64,000 nt of DNA from Portunus trituberculatus. Taxonomy: Eukaryota; Arthropoda; Malacostraca; Decapoda; Portunidae. The translations under genes and the position numbers were made by a program. The first letter of the stretch is position 1; every line of letters starts with the position of its first letter. Below the pieces are notes generated by a model. That model was given only the letters and a program-made list of their open reading frames with translations. It had not been told where the DNA came from and did no database searches. The DNA lies in the NCBI RefSeq assembly GCF_017591435.1, contig NC_059268.1, forward strand, positions 19,591,684 through 19,655,683, in the 5' to 3' direction. Of this stretch, positions 1 through 36,250 are shown piece after piece.

Positions 1-330
1 TTTGCCATCACTGGCACAGCGGTGTTCCAACATGACGGAGTTCCTTGCCACCCAGCACATGTGAAGGAATGGCTGAGAGAGAACGAGGTTGAGGTGATAC
101 CTGACTGGCCACCAAATAGCCCTGATATATCACCTATTGAGAACCTCTGGGCTATACTTAAACGCAAATTGAGAGAAGAAAACACGTCCACCGAGGAGAG
201 ATTAAAAGAGGCAATTCATCGGGCGTAGAATGCAATACCTGCGGCAACTCGGCAGGACCTTGCAGCCTCTCTCCCAGATCGTTTGGAAGTAAGAAAATGC
301 AAAGGACCCCATAAACAAGTAAAAGGTTAG
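1..330 (+). pseudogene. Tc1/mariner transposase, C-terminal fragment (broken)
   Basis: The frame open from base 1 encodes the end of a Tc1-type DDE transposase. QHDGVPCHPAHV carries the second catalytic Asp. SPDISPIENLWAILK carries the catalytic Glu, 34 residues after that Asp (DD34E, the Tc1 spacing). A TAG stop at 226-228 interrupts the frame where this family normally has Trp (HRA-stop-NAI). The same frame then continues with recognisable C-terminal sequence (LAASLPDRLEV) to a TAG at 328-330. The N-terminal half lies outside the window. Tc1 transposases cut and paste DNA at TA sites, but this copy is probably inactive because of the stop. It is an isolated relic with no neighbouring gene in its frame. 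Confidence 0.85.
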
Positions 331-453
331 TTATTGAGGCTACATATGCACTTCCAATTCACTATTTGTAATTACTTAACAGTTATTTCCAGCACACAAG
401 TTGCGTTTGTTGTTTTTTCACGTGGTCACGTCTTTTGTCGCCGACTGTGTGTT

Positions 454-641
<188 letters not shown>

Positions 642-1854
642 TCGTTAACCGTGTGTGTGTGTGTGTTTTTCGTTAACCGAGTTTCACGATAAGTGACAGT
701 TCTTACCGTTCAGTGGCAGCTTCCCTCTTTACCAGTCTGCCTTTCAGCTACAAGTAGATAGAGCGGCTAGAGCCACTTGCAAAGACCGACATCATCTTAT
801 CTTTCATGCTTGAGTGGTTACTGACCTTGTAACAAATATCAAATCTGTTACATGTACTGCTTTATAAAGATAAAAAATTAAAAAAAACACAACACAAAAA
901 AAATACTTTCTACATGTGTAGGTAGATCGGTTTGATTCTCTCCTAAAGTAACACAGCATATTAAGTTAACCTTCTTAAATAATATAAACAACTTTCCATC
1001 GTTAACTTTTTGTTGAAAAAGGCTTGTGAAGTGCATGTATGTTGATGAAGAGTTAAATACAGACCAGGAGATATACAAAATAAGCTTGTTGGAGAGAGAG
1101 AGTGAGTGAGTGAGTGACTTTGTTTGCCTTCTGGGGTGTGTGATGTAAGTTAAGACTGGAATAAAATTATGCAAATGGTGCTGAGGGAACTGGGTCATCA
1201 TAACTAAGAAGATACATAGTATAATAGTGTATGTTGTGTAAATATGTTATTATAGTTATATTAGTTATAGAATGAGCTCTGGTTGGTTTCACGGCGCATG
1301 TCATACATAATTTGTTTCGGCACATTTAGGGTAGAACTCAATGTGGAAGTAAGCCTTTAGAAGAATGATCGAGTCTGTGTTTCACGGTAGCTCCAGCAGG
1401 TCACCGTCCCAGCAAAAATTCATCAACCAACTGATCATTTTCAACATATAAGATTTTATATAAATATTTTTCTCTCAATAAATTTCACCCTTTGGCATCC
1501 TAACCATCAGAAGAGGGTGGAGCTCGCTGGCACAGGGCTCGGACAGCAGTAGGGCTGGGCAGGATTCTATGAAACGGATAATCGCAAATCCGATTACTTG
1601 CCTTATTGGATTTGTTGGATTCGAATCCTCCACGAATCCTATGTATTCTTAAGTTCTTAACAAGCCCTGTTGCCCAAGATTCTTCCTCAGCCAGTAATAT
1701 TGTCTGCCAGGCGCAAGACTCGTTGGTGTTTGCAAGGGAATCCAAGCACGGAGAGAATTCAGGATTCCCCTCCACCTGTCACAAATATCACGACTCTCGC
1801 CCTTTGGCTAGAATTTGCCAAAATGCAGACCGTATTTCCCATGATGGTTACCAA

Positions 1855-1856
<2 letters not shown>

Positions 1857-1925
<69 letters not shown>
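1857..1925. repeat. (AT)n microsatellite
   Basis: Pure AT dinucleotide run, immediately followed by a transposon-like end at about 1937. Confidence 0.97.
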
Positions 1926-1928
<3 letters not shown>

Positions 1929-1936
1929 TATACATA

Positions 1937-2100
1937 CAGGCAACCCCTGCTTAACGAAGGGGTTACATTCCTAAAAAAATCTTCGTTAAGCGAACCAATT
2001 ATAACAAGTTTAACTCAACTTGAACTTCCATTGAGAGTAAACAAAGCGAGAGTGCATCATAGTGCAGTGAAAGGTTTAATGAAAGTAAAAATTATGAAGG
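1937..2100 (+). mobile_element. Possible DNA-transposon end
   Basis: CAGGCAACCCCTGCTTAACG followed by a nearby TTCGTTAAGCG has the look of a pogo/Tigger-type terminal region inserted next to a TA-rich tract. No opposite terminus was found, so the right boundary is arbitrary. Confidence 0.3.
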
Positions 2101-2619
2101 ACAACATTTCCAGCTGGATCCACTACCCCCTTCCCAGAACACCCCACCCAAGCGTTGCTAACAAAACCTAACATAATAACCTAGCTGGCATGGGGGAGAG
2201 ATGGCATCCTTCTGGCTAAAAGGTTATAAGGTAGTGTTTGTTAAGTATCCTTTGTCCTTTGGAGTTTACAGTGTAGTGGATACAGCTGGAAATGTAACAT
2301 TGGCAGTGCTACTCAAACAAAGCAATGGGTACTGCTGCTGCATCCACCTGCCTCCTCCATCAAAAGTATTTTTAGTTTTTTTTATGTGATTTTATTGATT
2401 TCTGACCTCTTTTGTAATGCCCATTACTCAATCTAATGCTCCCCCACCCAAAAGCCCTAATTTCCCACAGGTCTTCTAAGGTTGTTGGGAGTTAAAAAAA
2501 AAAATCAGAACTCAAAATATTCATTTGTGATGGAAATTACATACATCATCAGTCAATTCACATTTCTTACCTGAAAAACATAAGCCAGATCAGATTGCAT
2601 GGTAGGGTGAAACTGCAAA

Positions 2620-2740
2620 TTGAGTTCTTTCTCATTTCTTTGTTTTTCTTCTTCCCTATTCTGCCATTTCTTCTTAAATAGTTCTTTCTCATTTCTTTGT
2701 TTTTTCTTCTTCCCTATTCTGCCGTTTCTTCTTAAATAAC
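2620..2740. repeat. Tandem duplication, unit about 63 bp
   Basis: The segment starting GTTCTTTCTCATTTCTTTG and ending CTTCTTAAATA occurs twice in a row with only a few differences. Confidence 0.85.
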
Positions 2741-2743
2741 AGT

Positions 2744-2860
2744 CCTTGTGTTGTATAGCACCACCATAGATACTTGCATATTAATGTTTGTATTGTATAG
2801 CACCACCATACCATTATTGTATAGCACCACCATACCATACCTGCATATTAATGTTTTCAG
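2744..2860. repeat. Short imperfect tandem repeat
   Basis: TTGTATAGCACCACCATA occurs three times and CTTGCATATTAATGTTT-like sequence twice, a small nested duplication. Confidence 0.75.
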
Positions 2861-3894
2861 AAAACGATGTGATAGCTTAAAATATATTTATTCCTTTATT
2901 AGTCTCTACAAAAATGATGAAGTAGCATATGTTTGTATCATGCTAGTTCTCTTACAAAGTTGATTTGAAAACAAATGTGCACAAAATGAAACAGAAATTA
3001 GACAGCTTGCATTGGTCCATAAAGAATAAGAGAACAGTACAGCCACATTGTAGTCTTATCATTGGACAATGTTATTTCATGAACATGAAAATAACTCTCC
3101 TTTGCATTATTATTACCTTAAATTTCAGCATACACTGTTTCAGTACAAATTAATGGATATTGTGATGGATATACTTTGGGTTTCGTGTTGACAATGTGGA
3201 CAGTCATCTATTACCAACGGTGAAAATCACTTCAATATTCATTTATTTATGGTAATTCAGTATTCATTTATTGATAAATAATTTATATTCTATAATAACT
3301 CCATTTTACTCTAAAAGATAATTATGTTTAAATTATCAATATAAAACAAGTAATTATTAAAGATATAATTTCATAAATTAACACCAAAGCAAACCCATTA
3401 TGCATATCTGAGACATCCCAGTCCCTCTACAGCACATCAGGGCCGCAGCTCGAGGCCCCACATTTCCCCAAACCTGACCATACCACAGGAATGCATCACT
3501 CAGTGCAGCTTACTCACTATGCCACCAGTATGCAGTAGCCTGCATGCCCTCCTTCCTCCTAGTTCATGCTAAGATATTAGAATCTTAAATCTTTACTGAA
3601 ACTCATTATTGCACAGCAGAAAATTGAGTGAATGATCAAGAATGAAAAGGTGTAGCATAAGTTTTCACACATGAATAAAAGATGAATATAAATTTGTGGA
3701 GGATAAAATTTTCAGGTTGCAGGGCAGACTGTAGAACAGTGGAAGCATCTGTGGCTGAGGCAGGTTCCCCCCACTCAGCACAAATGACAGCCTCAGTGGA
3801 TAAACACCCAGAGACTGCATACTCCCTTCTGAGGCTTCTTTCACACACCTCAACATGTACATCAAAGAGAGCACCGTCCAAAACGACACAATCT

Positions 3895-28171
<24,277 letters not shown>

Positions 28172-29740
28172 AGTTGCGGAGAAAATGTTCCTTGTCACAA
28201 CAAATTAAGCACCAGAGTTCACTACCACATAATCACTCAATCTGTGTTCAGTCTATCCCAAGGATGGGTGCAGTTCCTCTCATCAAACGAAATTACTGGA
28301 GCGTCCTCACACGACTATATTGCACGAGCGTCAGCCGGCGACTGATGCTCATGACAGAGGTTCACCTGCACGCCGGTGCCTGGATCTCGGTCTCATCGTG
28401 GTAACGTTCCAGGAGGCGTAACAGAAGAACGGTCTGGGACAGGCGTCCACCCGGTTAGAGGGACGGGTTTAAACTGCTGAGTGAAACGTTCAGAAAACAG
28501 GCTGGCATTCTTGTTCTCTGGGAAAAAATTTCCTTCTTTTCTACTTCAGTTAACAATATAAATTGGATATAGATTCATGTCGCACTGTTAATGGAAAAGA
28601 AATTTTTTTGAAAACAATTACATATAGTCACTTGATGAAAATGCACAAAGATCACGCTACTGAGACGTTAGACAAAATTGACCGTATATCACAGAATCAG
28701 AACGAAACATCCTGACAAAAGTAGGACTGAGGGCGAGTAATCACTACAGACTCCGCCTACAACTAGCCTCGCACGGTCTCCTTTCTTCTCTGCTGCAATG
28801 TTTTATGTTTTATCATATCACACACACACACACATACATGACAACCCATAAGAAGATCATTAGAAATATTGATAATGAAATAGGAAATGCAAATTCAGAG
28901 ATATAAGTCCATCCAATGAAGTCCGCTAATGCTGGTTTACACCCTTTTCATAGTACACCGCCAAATTTAAATGTCCGCGCAGTGCTGTTTACAGTTCTAC
29001 CTCCCATTCAGAAACTGGGGAATGTTTGTGTATACACATGTAATTTACTTCCTTGATTTCCTGTAGGAGAGAAAAAATCTCGACACTTCCACAATAAGGT
29101 GATAAGCTGTCTGGCTAGAAAAGGCGTGTTGTGTTGAACAGTAAAAATATTTGCCTCTCACTTAAACACTTCATGAACTTTCATCAAGCCCAAGGATAAA
29201 ATTTTCACATTATGACTCTGTAACACATAGCAGAACTGGTATCAGACAACACTTTTTTATCTTTCGTGGCTGTACATAGCGCTGAAGTCACACGCATTGA
29301 ACCTTTTAACTGTTTAACACAGTTAAAAGTTATATCACTTATTCAAGCACATTAATTTGTCACTGTATTTCTCTTGCATCATATCTAAAGCTCTATAACC
29401 GATTGCCACGTCGTTATCTTCAGTGCTTAAGACCCATCACCTGCCGTCACCACCACGTACGCCAACTGCTGACCAAGTGACTGCCGATCAAGATCCGGTA
29501 CGGGCCTCTCCACCCCTCCCTCCGCCTTGCTTATGTCATGCCAACGCGCAATTTCCTGCAGTGTTTGCAGGTACTGAAGTTGTTTGATATTAGGATCAAG
29601 CATTAAGTTTATACCAAACAGAAGAATTTATTTCAAGCTACTTACAGTACAATAAATCAATGTGTAATGCCCTTCACTGTATTGTCTCTTCAGGTCCGTA
29701 CCGCGCCACGTCGACACTTCTTGCATCAGTATGTTTATTA

Positions 29741-29741
<1 letters not shown>

Positions 29742-29782
<41 letters not shown>
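29742..29782. repeat. (GT)n microsatellite
   Basis: Pure GT run. Confidence 0.96.
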
Positions 29783-29785
<3 letters not shown>

Positions 29786-30310
29786 CACCATGTGACCACT
29801 ACGTTCTCTTCCACCATCAGATGACATATAATTCTTTTAAATATGATGAAAAGAGAAAAAAAAAATAAGTTGCATTTATCTGTTCAAATATATTTCAAGC
29901 AACCATTTGTCAAGTTCGGGTCTCCAGTAAATGTTTAGAACAGGAATAAAGAATGGAATGGGACGAAAATGAAAATAGAGATTAAGCTTGACACTCAATT
30001 AATCTACGTTGTACACATGGTAATCACATTGAATTTGGTATCTTTCTAGATGAAGGTTAAAGGGGTTTGACTTCTATGCTTTGGAAATATCATACAAAGT
30101 TATGATGTGTATATATGCCTCATCATTGCTACCGCCTGCTGAGTGCGGAATGTACAAGTGATATCGACATCTTCTCAATGAATAAATCCTCCGTCCTCTA
30201 AGTAACCTGAGATTGAGAGTTGACAGCTATTATGAACATAAGATTATCACACACAGAATGATGTTGAGAGACGAGCATACGGCACACACACACACACACA
30301 CACACACACA

Positions 30311-30602
30311 CCGTAGTGAAGTGGTTAGCACGCTCGACTCACAATCGAGAGGGCCGGGTTCGAGTCCCGGCGCGGCGAGGCATATGGGCAAGCCTCTTAA
30401 TGTGTGGCCCCTGTTCATCTAGCAGTAAATAGGTACGGGATGTAACTCGAGGGATTGTGGCCTCGCTTTCCCGGTGTGTGGAGTGTTGCGGTCTCAGTCC
30501 TACCCGAAGATCGGTCTATGAGCTCTGAGCTCACTCCGTAATGGAGAAGACTGTATGGGTGACCAGCAGACGACCGTGGTGGTGGTGGTGAATTACACAC
30601 AC

Positions 30603-30604
<2 letters not shown>
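30311..30604 (+). mobile_element. tRNA-Val-like SINE, copy 3 (subfamily variant)
   Basis: The head has GTGGTTAGCACGCTCGACTC and GGGTTCGAGTCCCGG. The anticodon loop CTCACAA again reads CAC. Shares GTGGCCCCTGTTCATCTAGC and GAGCTCTGAGCTCACTCCGT with the other copies. Preceded by CA repeats (30282-30311), and its own end is AATTACACACACA. An AT microsatellite follows at 30605-30669. Confidence 0.9.

Positions 30605-30669
<65 letters not shown>
30605..30669. repeat. (AT)n microsatellite
   Basis: Pure AT run. Confidence 0.97.
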
Positions 30670-30673
<4 letters not shown>

Positions 30674-30728
30674 CCTTTATTATCATAGAAAAAGAGATGT
30701 GCTACTCTGGAGATGAAAGGGAGAGAGA

Positions 30729-30736
30729 TGACGTCA
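30729..30736. promoter_or_regulatory. Perfect CRE palindrome
   Basis: TGACGTCA, the consensus cAMP-response element, in intergenic DNA 2.6 kb upstream of the CREB3-like start codon. Sequence match only; no occupancy evidence. Confidence 0.4.
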
Positions 30737-30997
30737 TTTGTCCCTCCAGCCTTCAGCAGGGACAGCCTGGATGACGCAAGTTTGGGGATACCCCTCTCAT
30801 CCTCACAAGTTTTATGAATCTTTCTTTTTTTTCATTAAGTTAAACTTCTAGCATGTGCATGGGACAGTTCTTTTTTTTTCGAATGAATACATTGAATATT
30901 TTGCTAGAACAATATTAAACAACAACACACCATGACTCATGATAGCTAGCTGTTTAGCTGCTCCGTTACCATGACAACGGCCAAACTTGCGTCAAAG

Positions 30998-31005
30998 TGA
31001 CGTCA
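30998..31005. promoter_or_regulatory. Perfect CRE palindrome near an X-box-like site
   Basis: GTGACGTCAC contains TGACGTCA. Thirty bases away GTTACCATGACAAC resembles an RFX X-box with one mismatch. Promoter function is inferred. Confidence 0.45.
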
Positions 31006-32016
31006 CAGGATTCCCTTCGCCGTATAAGTGTTCTGTTGCATCATGTAGTGGTGGAAATGGGTAGCCAGTGTAGCTACTTTCATTTACATTTAAAACATTA
31101 ATCAAAACAGAAGTCTCTGCAGTCTATAATGATCGAGTGTTGTTTATAACAAATCAGGTATCCAAGAGCAGCCTTGTGCGAGAGTAGCAGCCTGCCAGCG
31201 TGGAGCAATGCCACTGGCCCGGGCCGTGGAGCCCCGCCTCCCGGTACACACCCCCGGGAACGCCTACACACGCTCATACACACAAACAACACATACACTG
31301 GTAAAGTGCGTACGTACAGATAGATTATTCATGCGTATTGGAGTGTTTACTGAGAAACATAAATGTTCCCACACACTGTGTTATTTACTTGTTACGTTCC
31401 AGCATCCATACATGCTCCTCATTGTCAGTCACGACAAACAAAGCAGATGATTCAGGCCGTCTTTGTGGTACTGGCATAAACGCAGAGCCTCTTTGTCATT
31501 AAGCTCCATTATATTTCCCTGAGGAAAGTGTTACGGTATGAGATGTGATATTCTCTCTCTCTCTGAAGGGTGTCTTTTACACACCATTCTCTTTTGATAA
31601 ACTAGACAATATGCACTACTTAATCATTTATTTCTTAAAACATTGGTCAGATAAAACTCTCCTTAATATTAGGTACAGCTCTCACCGTACACATCTTATT
31701 CACAGCACAAGAACTTCTCAGCTATGTGGATTTTCAATATTTTACTTGATCTGTGTCTGCCTCGCTCATATCACCGGGTTGATAGCTAAGGCATCTATCT
31801 TATCTTATCTAACATTTACACGTACTAGCATTTCTTTCATCATATTTTGCTTCCCCTTATAAATCCATTAAGCCTCCTTACATGTTCTTTCATGCTACAG
31901 TGCCAATGTTCATTAAAAAAGCATTGCCATAACAAAATGTCTATTGAAGTTACAACTAATTTGAGAGTAACTTTGAGTACAACAAATAATACGGTCTTAA
32001 TTCTGTATTCCCCCCT

Positions 32017-32055
<39 letters not shown>

Positions 32056-32392
32056 TCGAAGCTTTTATTTTTTCTATTAGATTTGTAGATCACATGAGTA
32101 TGATACGAGTATTCGAAGTGGGATAACGAAGCTTAATCCATCCCTCCCATAAAAGGCGGGGGAAAAATACACTGAAAATTAATGATGTTCTCTTCTGTAA
32201 GAACAAAGATACAATGAACAAATACGTTTTCGATCATATAGCTGACAATTTCCTGTGTATTGGATATATCAAGATCATCAGGATCTTTTGTTTTGCCTTC
32301 CTTTAGCTGTCCATTGCATCTGCACAAAAGTGTGACCCTTGCAGAACCTGGCGAATAAGACAAAGTACGCTAATTTGCAAGGAATGATTGTC

Positions 32393-32440
32393 ATACATTG
32401 TCATAAGCATCATCTGACGATGATGCTTATGACGATGTAT
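32393..32440. other. 22-bp-stem hairpin
   Basis: TCATAAGCATCATC (32401-32414) is exactly complementary to GATGATGCTTATGA (32419-32432) with a 4-base loop, extended by eight outer bases with one mismatch. It lies about 370 bp past the METTL24-like stop, possibly in its 3' UTR. Confidence 0.85.
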
Positions 32441-32686
32441 GTATTTGTATGTAGCATCCTTTTCCGATCCACCAAGGGCTTCAATCTCTCTCCTATGCAC
32501 AATACAAAGGAAACTTCTGCACTGCACCTCCACTATTTCAAAAGACTCCAGTTGAAGTTACACGAGTTGTTTAAGGTATCCTTACGGTTCTAGTGACAGA
32601 TTATCACGATTTCTACATTATCAACAGAAGAAACAGTCTTGAGAACCCGGCTAATCATCTCTGGGGACTGAAAATAAGTGAGAAAA

Positions 32687-32688
<2 letters not shown>

Positions 32689-32765
<77 letters not shown>
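32689..32765. repeat. (AT)n microsatellite
   Basis: Pure AT run, 47 bp beyond the METTL24-like stop codon. Confidence 0.97.
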
Positions 32766-32768
<3 letters not shown>

Positions 32769-32811
32769 CGGGCCTTACACTGGTGCAGGACCTCTGTAAC
32801 GGTGCACTTTC

Positions 32812-32982
32812 TCAACGGCCGAATCCCCGTCTTCGCAGCTCTCCCTTGAAAGTTGAGTTGAACCAGTTGGTGTTGATGTAGAGCAGCTCACCGGAAGTCT
32901 CGTAGCGTACACCATGGTCGTCCACGAGGGGGAAGTCGTCTTGCACATTGTCCCAGTACAATACACGCCGGAACCCTCGCGC
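32812..32982 (-). CDS. METTL24: METTL24-like exon 7 (C-terminus, stop)
   Basis: 56 codons and TGA: ARGFRRVLYWDNVQDDFPLV to LLYINTNWFNSTFKGELRRR. The acceptor CCTCCCGAAG is weaker than the others. Confidence 0.8.
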   Translation of the reverse strand, partial: ARGFRRVLYWDNVQDDFPLVDDHGVRYETSGELLYINTNWFNSTFKGELRRRGFGR

Positions 32983-33455
32983 CTTCGGGAGGAGATAACG
33001 AATAATTTATTGATTGTATGATCAACAAAACTGCTTGTTAATTGGCATTGGTTAATAGATTAAATGAATGACTAGTGATTCATAAACTAATTGACTGAAT
33101 GATTTACACTGCTTAATTCAACTTAAAATCAGTCACAACTTTAATATTTCATGTGATCAAACTGAGTAGACAGGCAACAACAACAGTAGTATGTACTACG
33201 GGGATGAAAGGGTGTGTTTGAAGGCTCAGTACTAGCACCGTCCCTCTTTCAAACTTGACAAATTGTATATTAGATAGTACCTCTATCATCCTGAGAACAT
33301 CATAGCGACTCTGCAGGGCGTCGAGCCACCTGTCTCGGGGTACTGCTGGAGGAGAATACTTCATCGCCCCGGTCACCAGCTCTGTCTGATGCACCTCCAT
33401 TGCTACCTGAGAGAACAACGTTAAAGTTATTTATAAAATACGTCACATATTCAAG

Positions 33456-33515
<60 letters not shown>

Positions 33516-35882
33516 GCAAATTTATGTAGTTTACCTGTCCAACGGCGTCAAACAGTGGGTCACTGGCTATGTTCTTGAAGGAGTCCCACTCAGCGTTCTC
33601 GATGTCTACCTGCGTAGATATTACCATTGCATCAAGTAAGCTTATATACCTAAAAGAACAAATCTATTGATTCGTTTTGGCTGCTTTTCAATAGCGATGT
33701 TCAGTAAGTTTATAAAAAGCAAAATTTTACCATGCAATGCTCACAATGTCACAAATATTACTGACATGATACCTTGAGTACGTGTATTAAACGCCCCTGA
33801 AGGCCAAGCTCCTCCACGTGGCTCCTGAGAGTCCCCATCTTCACCCTCAGGTTGATGTTACTGAAGAAATTTGTTCGAACTGATCCTGCCAGCCCCACCT
33901 GGTGGTATATACATTAATACTACTGGTTAGTGACATTTGTTGTAAGTATGAATCAATAAAATTCCATTCTTATACTGACACTGAATTATTTAAATAGACG
34001 AGCAACCTTACGTTATGAAAATACATGTTTTTTCTCTCTTTGACCAATGGAGGATTGAAATTCAGCACATCAAACATGTGCAGCTCACAGGGCAGATCCG
34101 CGACAGCATCATCGAAAGTCGTATCATATTGGACACCAAAAGAGAGAGTAAGGCATCGTTGGGGATCCTTGGATGTAACTAGTTCCAGAGGCTGATCGAA
34201 GCACAAGTACTGTAAAATAAAATAAAGAGAAAAAAAAGCTCAAGATGATCATTTTTGTAACTCGGGCAGAAATTTATAATAAATTATGCTTACTAGTAAG
34301 CAAGACAAGAGACATGTCGCTAATTTATGTACCTAAAACATGTATGTTTGTATGATGAATTAAATAAAGAAAAACCAAAACACGAGGATGTTCAATGGAC
34401 GTATACGAACAAAGAGAAACGAAACCAATTTCATGTTTATAATGCAGTGCGCAAGTATATAAAATAAACAGCATAAAAATCTGTGATATTAATCTTTCTG
34501 TGCACTACTGGTCAATATTAATTAGCTCATCAAAGGAATAATGTTATATTAAAACTGTGCACGTATCACACTTATTTTGTAAAGCAACCACACCATCGTT
34601 AGGACATGTGAGCCTCATTATCGGTCACTCATTGAAATGATTAGAAAATGTAATTGGGTCTTATTTTAGGTCTATTCTAAAAAAAAAAAAAAAAAAAAAA
34701 AAAGGACAGCAGCTTACAATTTCTGCATTGCGCCTGAAAAAAGGAATACACAAGCTGCTTCATGACCACGTGCAGACTAACCTTGTGGCCATCCATGGCT
34801 TTCATCTTGCAATCGAGTACCACCCATTCTCACCAACTTCTTACATGAAGCTTGGGGTGTGTGCAAGTTGCTGAAGTATTGTCCTACGCTATTTATGTGG
34901 GCTTCCCGCGGAGTCCATTCGTCCTCGGGATTAAAAGTTTTGAAAGGTAATGGCGGTAACGCTCTGAGAAAGAAACAATTTGTCGGTGCAGTATTTTTTA
35001 TGTATTCACTCATTTGCACCATCATGATTACCTACTTACACCATGCACCATGATGAACATAATTATAAAGGGATACAAGAGACTCAGAAGTGGAACCATG
35101 CACACCATAGTTTTTGTAACAGGTTTAACTTGCACACACACACACACACATTGTGGCAATTAACTCAATATGAAAAAGACAAGACTAAATTCATATCAGT
35201 TCCCAAAGTATGAAGCTGCCTTGGTTGGGCTCCAAATTGTAATGATCTTCCCCTTTTGATGAAAATTTGCATTATATTTGGTGATGTTTGACGCCCGATA
35301 ATCCATGGAGATATCACGCCTCTAAGAGTGCTCTCATTCAGCTTCTCATTGACAATGACTAACAATGCTGGGACAATCCTCTTGAATACGAGTAAATTCA
35401 TATTAAGCGTCCTTCACTTTCCCTTCTGGTATTAGAAAACGTAGTTATTTACTATTTTTTTTAATCCACACTGTAGAGATAGTAAGGACAAGATTAGAAG
35501 ACTCACACTTCCAAGACTGCAACTGTGTGCTGACTTACCTGTGGATGTATTGTAGAGGGACAGTCTTAAAGGTCTCAGCAGCATATGGTTGGGGTGTCAC
35601 GTGATGCCTTTTTGTTGTCAGTGAAAAAGTTTCCTCCAGCATCCGAACATCTATCAGTCTTTCTTTTTCAACCGGGAACACCAGGAAAGGTAAATACTTC
35701 CCTTGATACCGCCCACTCTCAAGGGGGAAAGCGACTGTCCAAAAGAGGATATATTCAGAAGTGCGGGGAGTGTGTCGCTGTGTGCCTTGTGGTCTGTACA
35801 TAAGAATCTTCATAGATAATATGAGCAACACAGTAATTCCTAGATAACTTCGTCTCTTTCGCCCTAGCACCATAATAGTCAT
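32812..35882 (-). CDS. METTL24: METTL24-like methyltransferase (seven exons, frameshifted)
   Basis: Seven exons assemble to about 406 codons. Residues at about 10-28 (YLGITVLLILSMKILMY) form a signal anchor, so this is a type II membrane or secreted protein. Family landmarks follow: CKKLVRMGG, DGHKYLCFD, CLTLSFGVQYDTTFDDAV, CELHMFD, VDIENAEWDSF and AMEVHQTEL. These correspond to the METTL24/FkbM-type S-adenosylmethionine-dependent methyltransferase fold, with the GXN/D-type segment replaced by SFGVQYD. The C-terminus contains LLYINTNWFNSTF. Substrate is unknown. All splice sites are canonical and phases agree except exon 2, which has one surplus base. With that base the protein would stop early, so this is either a sequencing indel or a recent pseudogene. 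Arthropods often carry many paralogues of this family. Confidence 0.85.
33281..33406 (-). CDS. METTL24: METTL24-like exon 6
   Basis: 42 codons, phase 0: VAMEVHQTELVTGAMKYSPP to YDVLRMIE. The E-x-H pair corresponds to VEFH in relatives. Acceptor TTCTCTCAG, donor GTACTA. Confidence 0.85.
33459..33512. repeat. (AG)n microsatellite inside the METTL24-like gene
   Basis: Reads (CT)n in the transcript. Confidence 0.97.
33535..33609 (-). CDS. METTL24: METTL24-like exon 5
   Basis: 25 codons, phase 0: VDIENAEWDSFKNIASDPLF then DAVGQ. VDIENAEW is the most diagnostic motif of the METTL24/FkbM group. A (CT)n tract in transcript sense begins about 22 nt after the donor. Confidence 0.88.
33773..33898 (-). 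CDS. METTL24: METTL24-like exon 4
   Basis: 42 codons, phase 0: VGLAGSVRTNFFSNINLRVK to RLIHVLK, matching the family motif GLAG plus the stretch before the acidic VDxExxEW motif. Too short to stand alone; its place between matching exons supports it. Confidence 0.85.
34012..34209 (-). CDS. METTL24: METTL24-like exon 3
   Basis: 66 codons, phase 0 on both sides: YLCFDQPLEL, CLTLSFGVQYDTTFDDAVAD, CELHMFD. This is the SAM-binding part of the family. Acceptor TATTTTACAG, donor GTAAGG. Confidence 0.85.
34782..34963 (-). CDS. METTL24: METTL24-like exon 2 with one extra nucleotide
   Basis: Strong acceptor TTTCTTTCTCAG and donor GTTAGT. The first part reads ALPPLPFKTFNPEDEWTPRE to SCKKLVRMGG. The second part reads LDCKMKAMDGHK only in another frame. 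The switch is at about 34817-34823. Its 182 nt are one more than the phases of exons 1 and 3 allow. Confidence 0.75.
35539..35882 (-). CDS. METTL24: METTL24-like exon 1 (signal anchor)
   Basis: ATG at 35882, with an in-frame TGA directly upstream, so the start is firm. Begins MTIMVLGRKRRSYLGITVLL, a basic stretch followed by the membrane anchor, and ends PLQYIH plus AG before donor GTAAGT (phase 2). The intervening lumenal stalk is not conserved to my eye. Confidence 0.75.
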
Positions 35883-36242
35883 TCATGAACCAGAAACACT
35901 AAATGTCACGAAAACTAACAAAAGAATTTGCTTTTCTGAACAACTTAGTGACTGAATTGATTAGAGTACAGTAAAGGGATCTGTCTTGCCTGAAACCGCC
36001 GCCTAACGTGGCATAAAACGCTCCTACCCGCCAACGACCACTTTTCCTGCAACTAATTTCAGAGTTCTTTTCCTGGTGTTTTTATCGAACATTTTTCCTT
36101 GTTTTTCATTTCTTTTCTTTTTCTTTTCATTGCATTAAAGACTGCCCGTGTCTATTATCACCGAACACTTTCACTGATAGTGTATTACCAGCAGTAAGTA
36201 CAGTACCAGCGATTCTGAAACATTCATTATAGAGGGTTGCAG

Positions 36243-36250
36243 TGACGTCA
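36243..36250. promoter_or_regulatory. Perfect CRE palindrome upstream of METTL24-like
   Basis: AGTGACGTCACACC contains TGACGTCA, 361 bp upstream of the start codon at 35882, within ordinary promoter range. Confidence 0.45.

Larger units (their letters stand above)
28172..32811. other. Intergenic region between the CREB3-like gene and METTL24-like gene
   Basis: No coding gene recognised. It holds SINE copy 3, GT, CA and AT microsatellites, two perfect CRE palindromes (30729 and 30998) and a 22-bp-stem hairpin at 32393-32440. The GC-richer segment at about 31150-31260 could contain a non-coding first exon or promoter of the CREB3-like gene. Confidence 0.6.

Noticed and set aside
35165..35401. 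Extra METTL24-like exon (frame containing NESTLRGVISPWII)
   Set aside because: An acceptor in the right phase can be drawn, but no usable donor exists and exon 1 already joins exon 2 with matching phase. It may be a repeat-derived frame.
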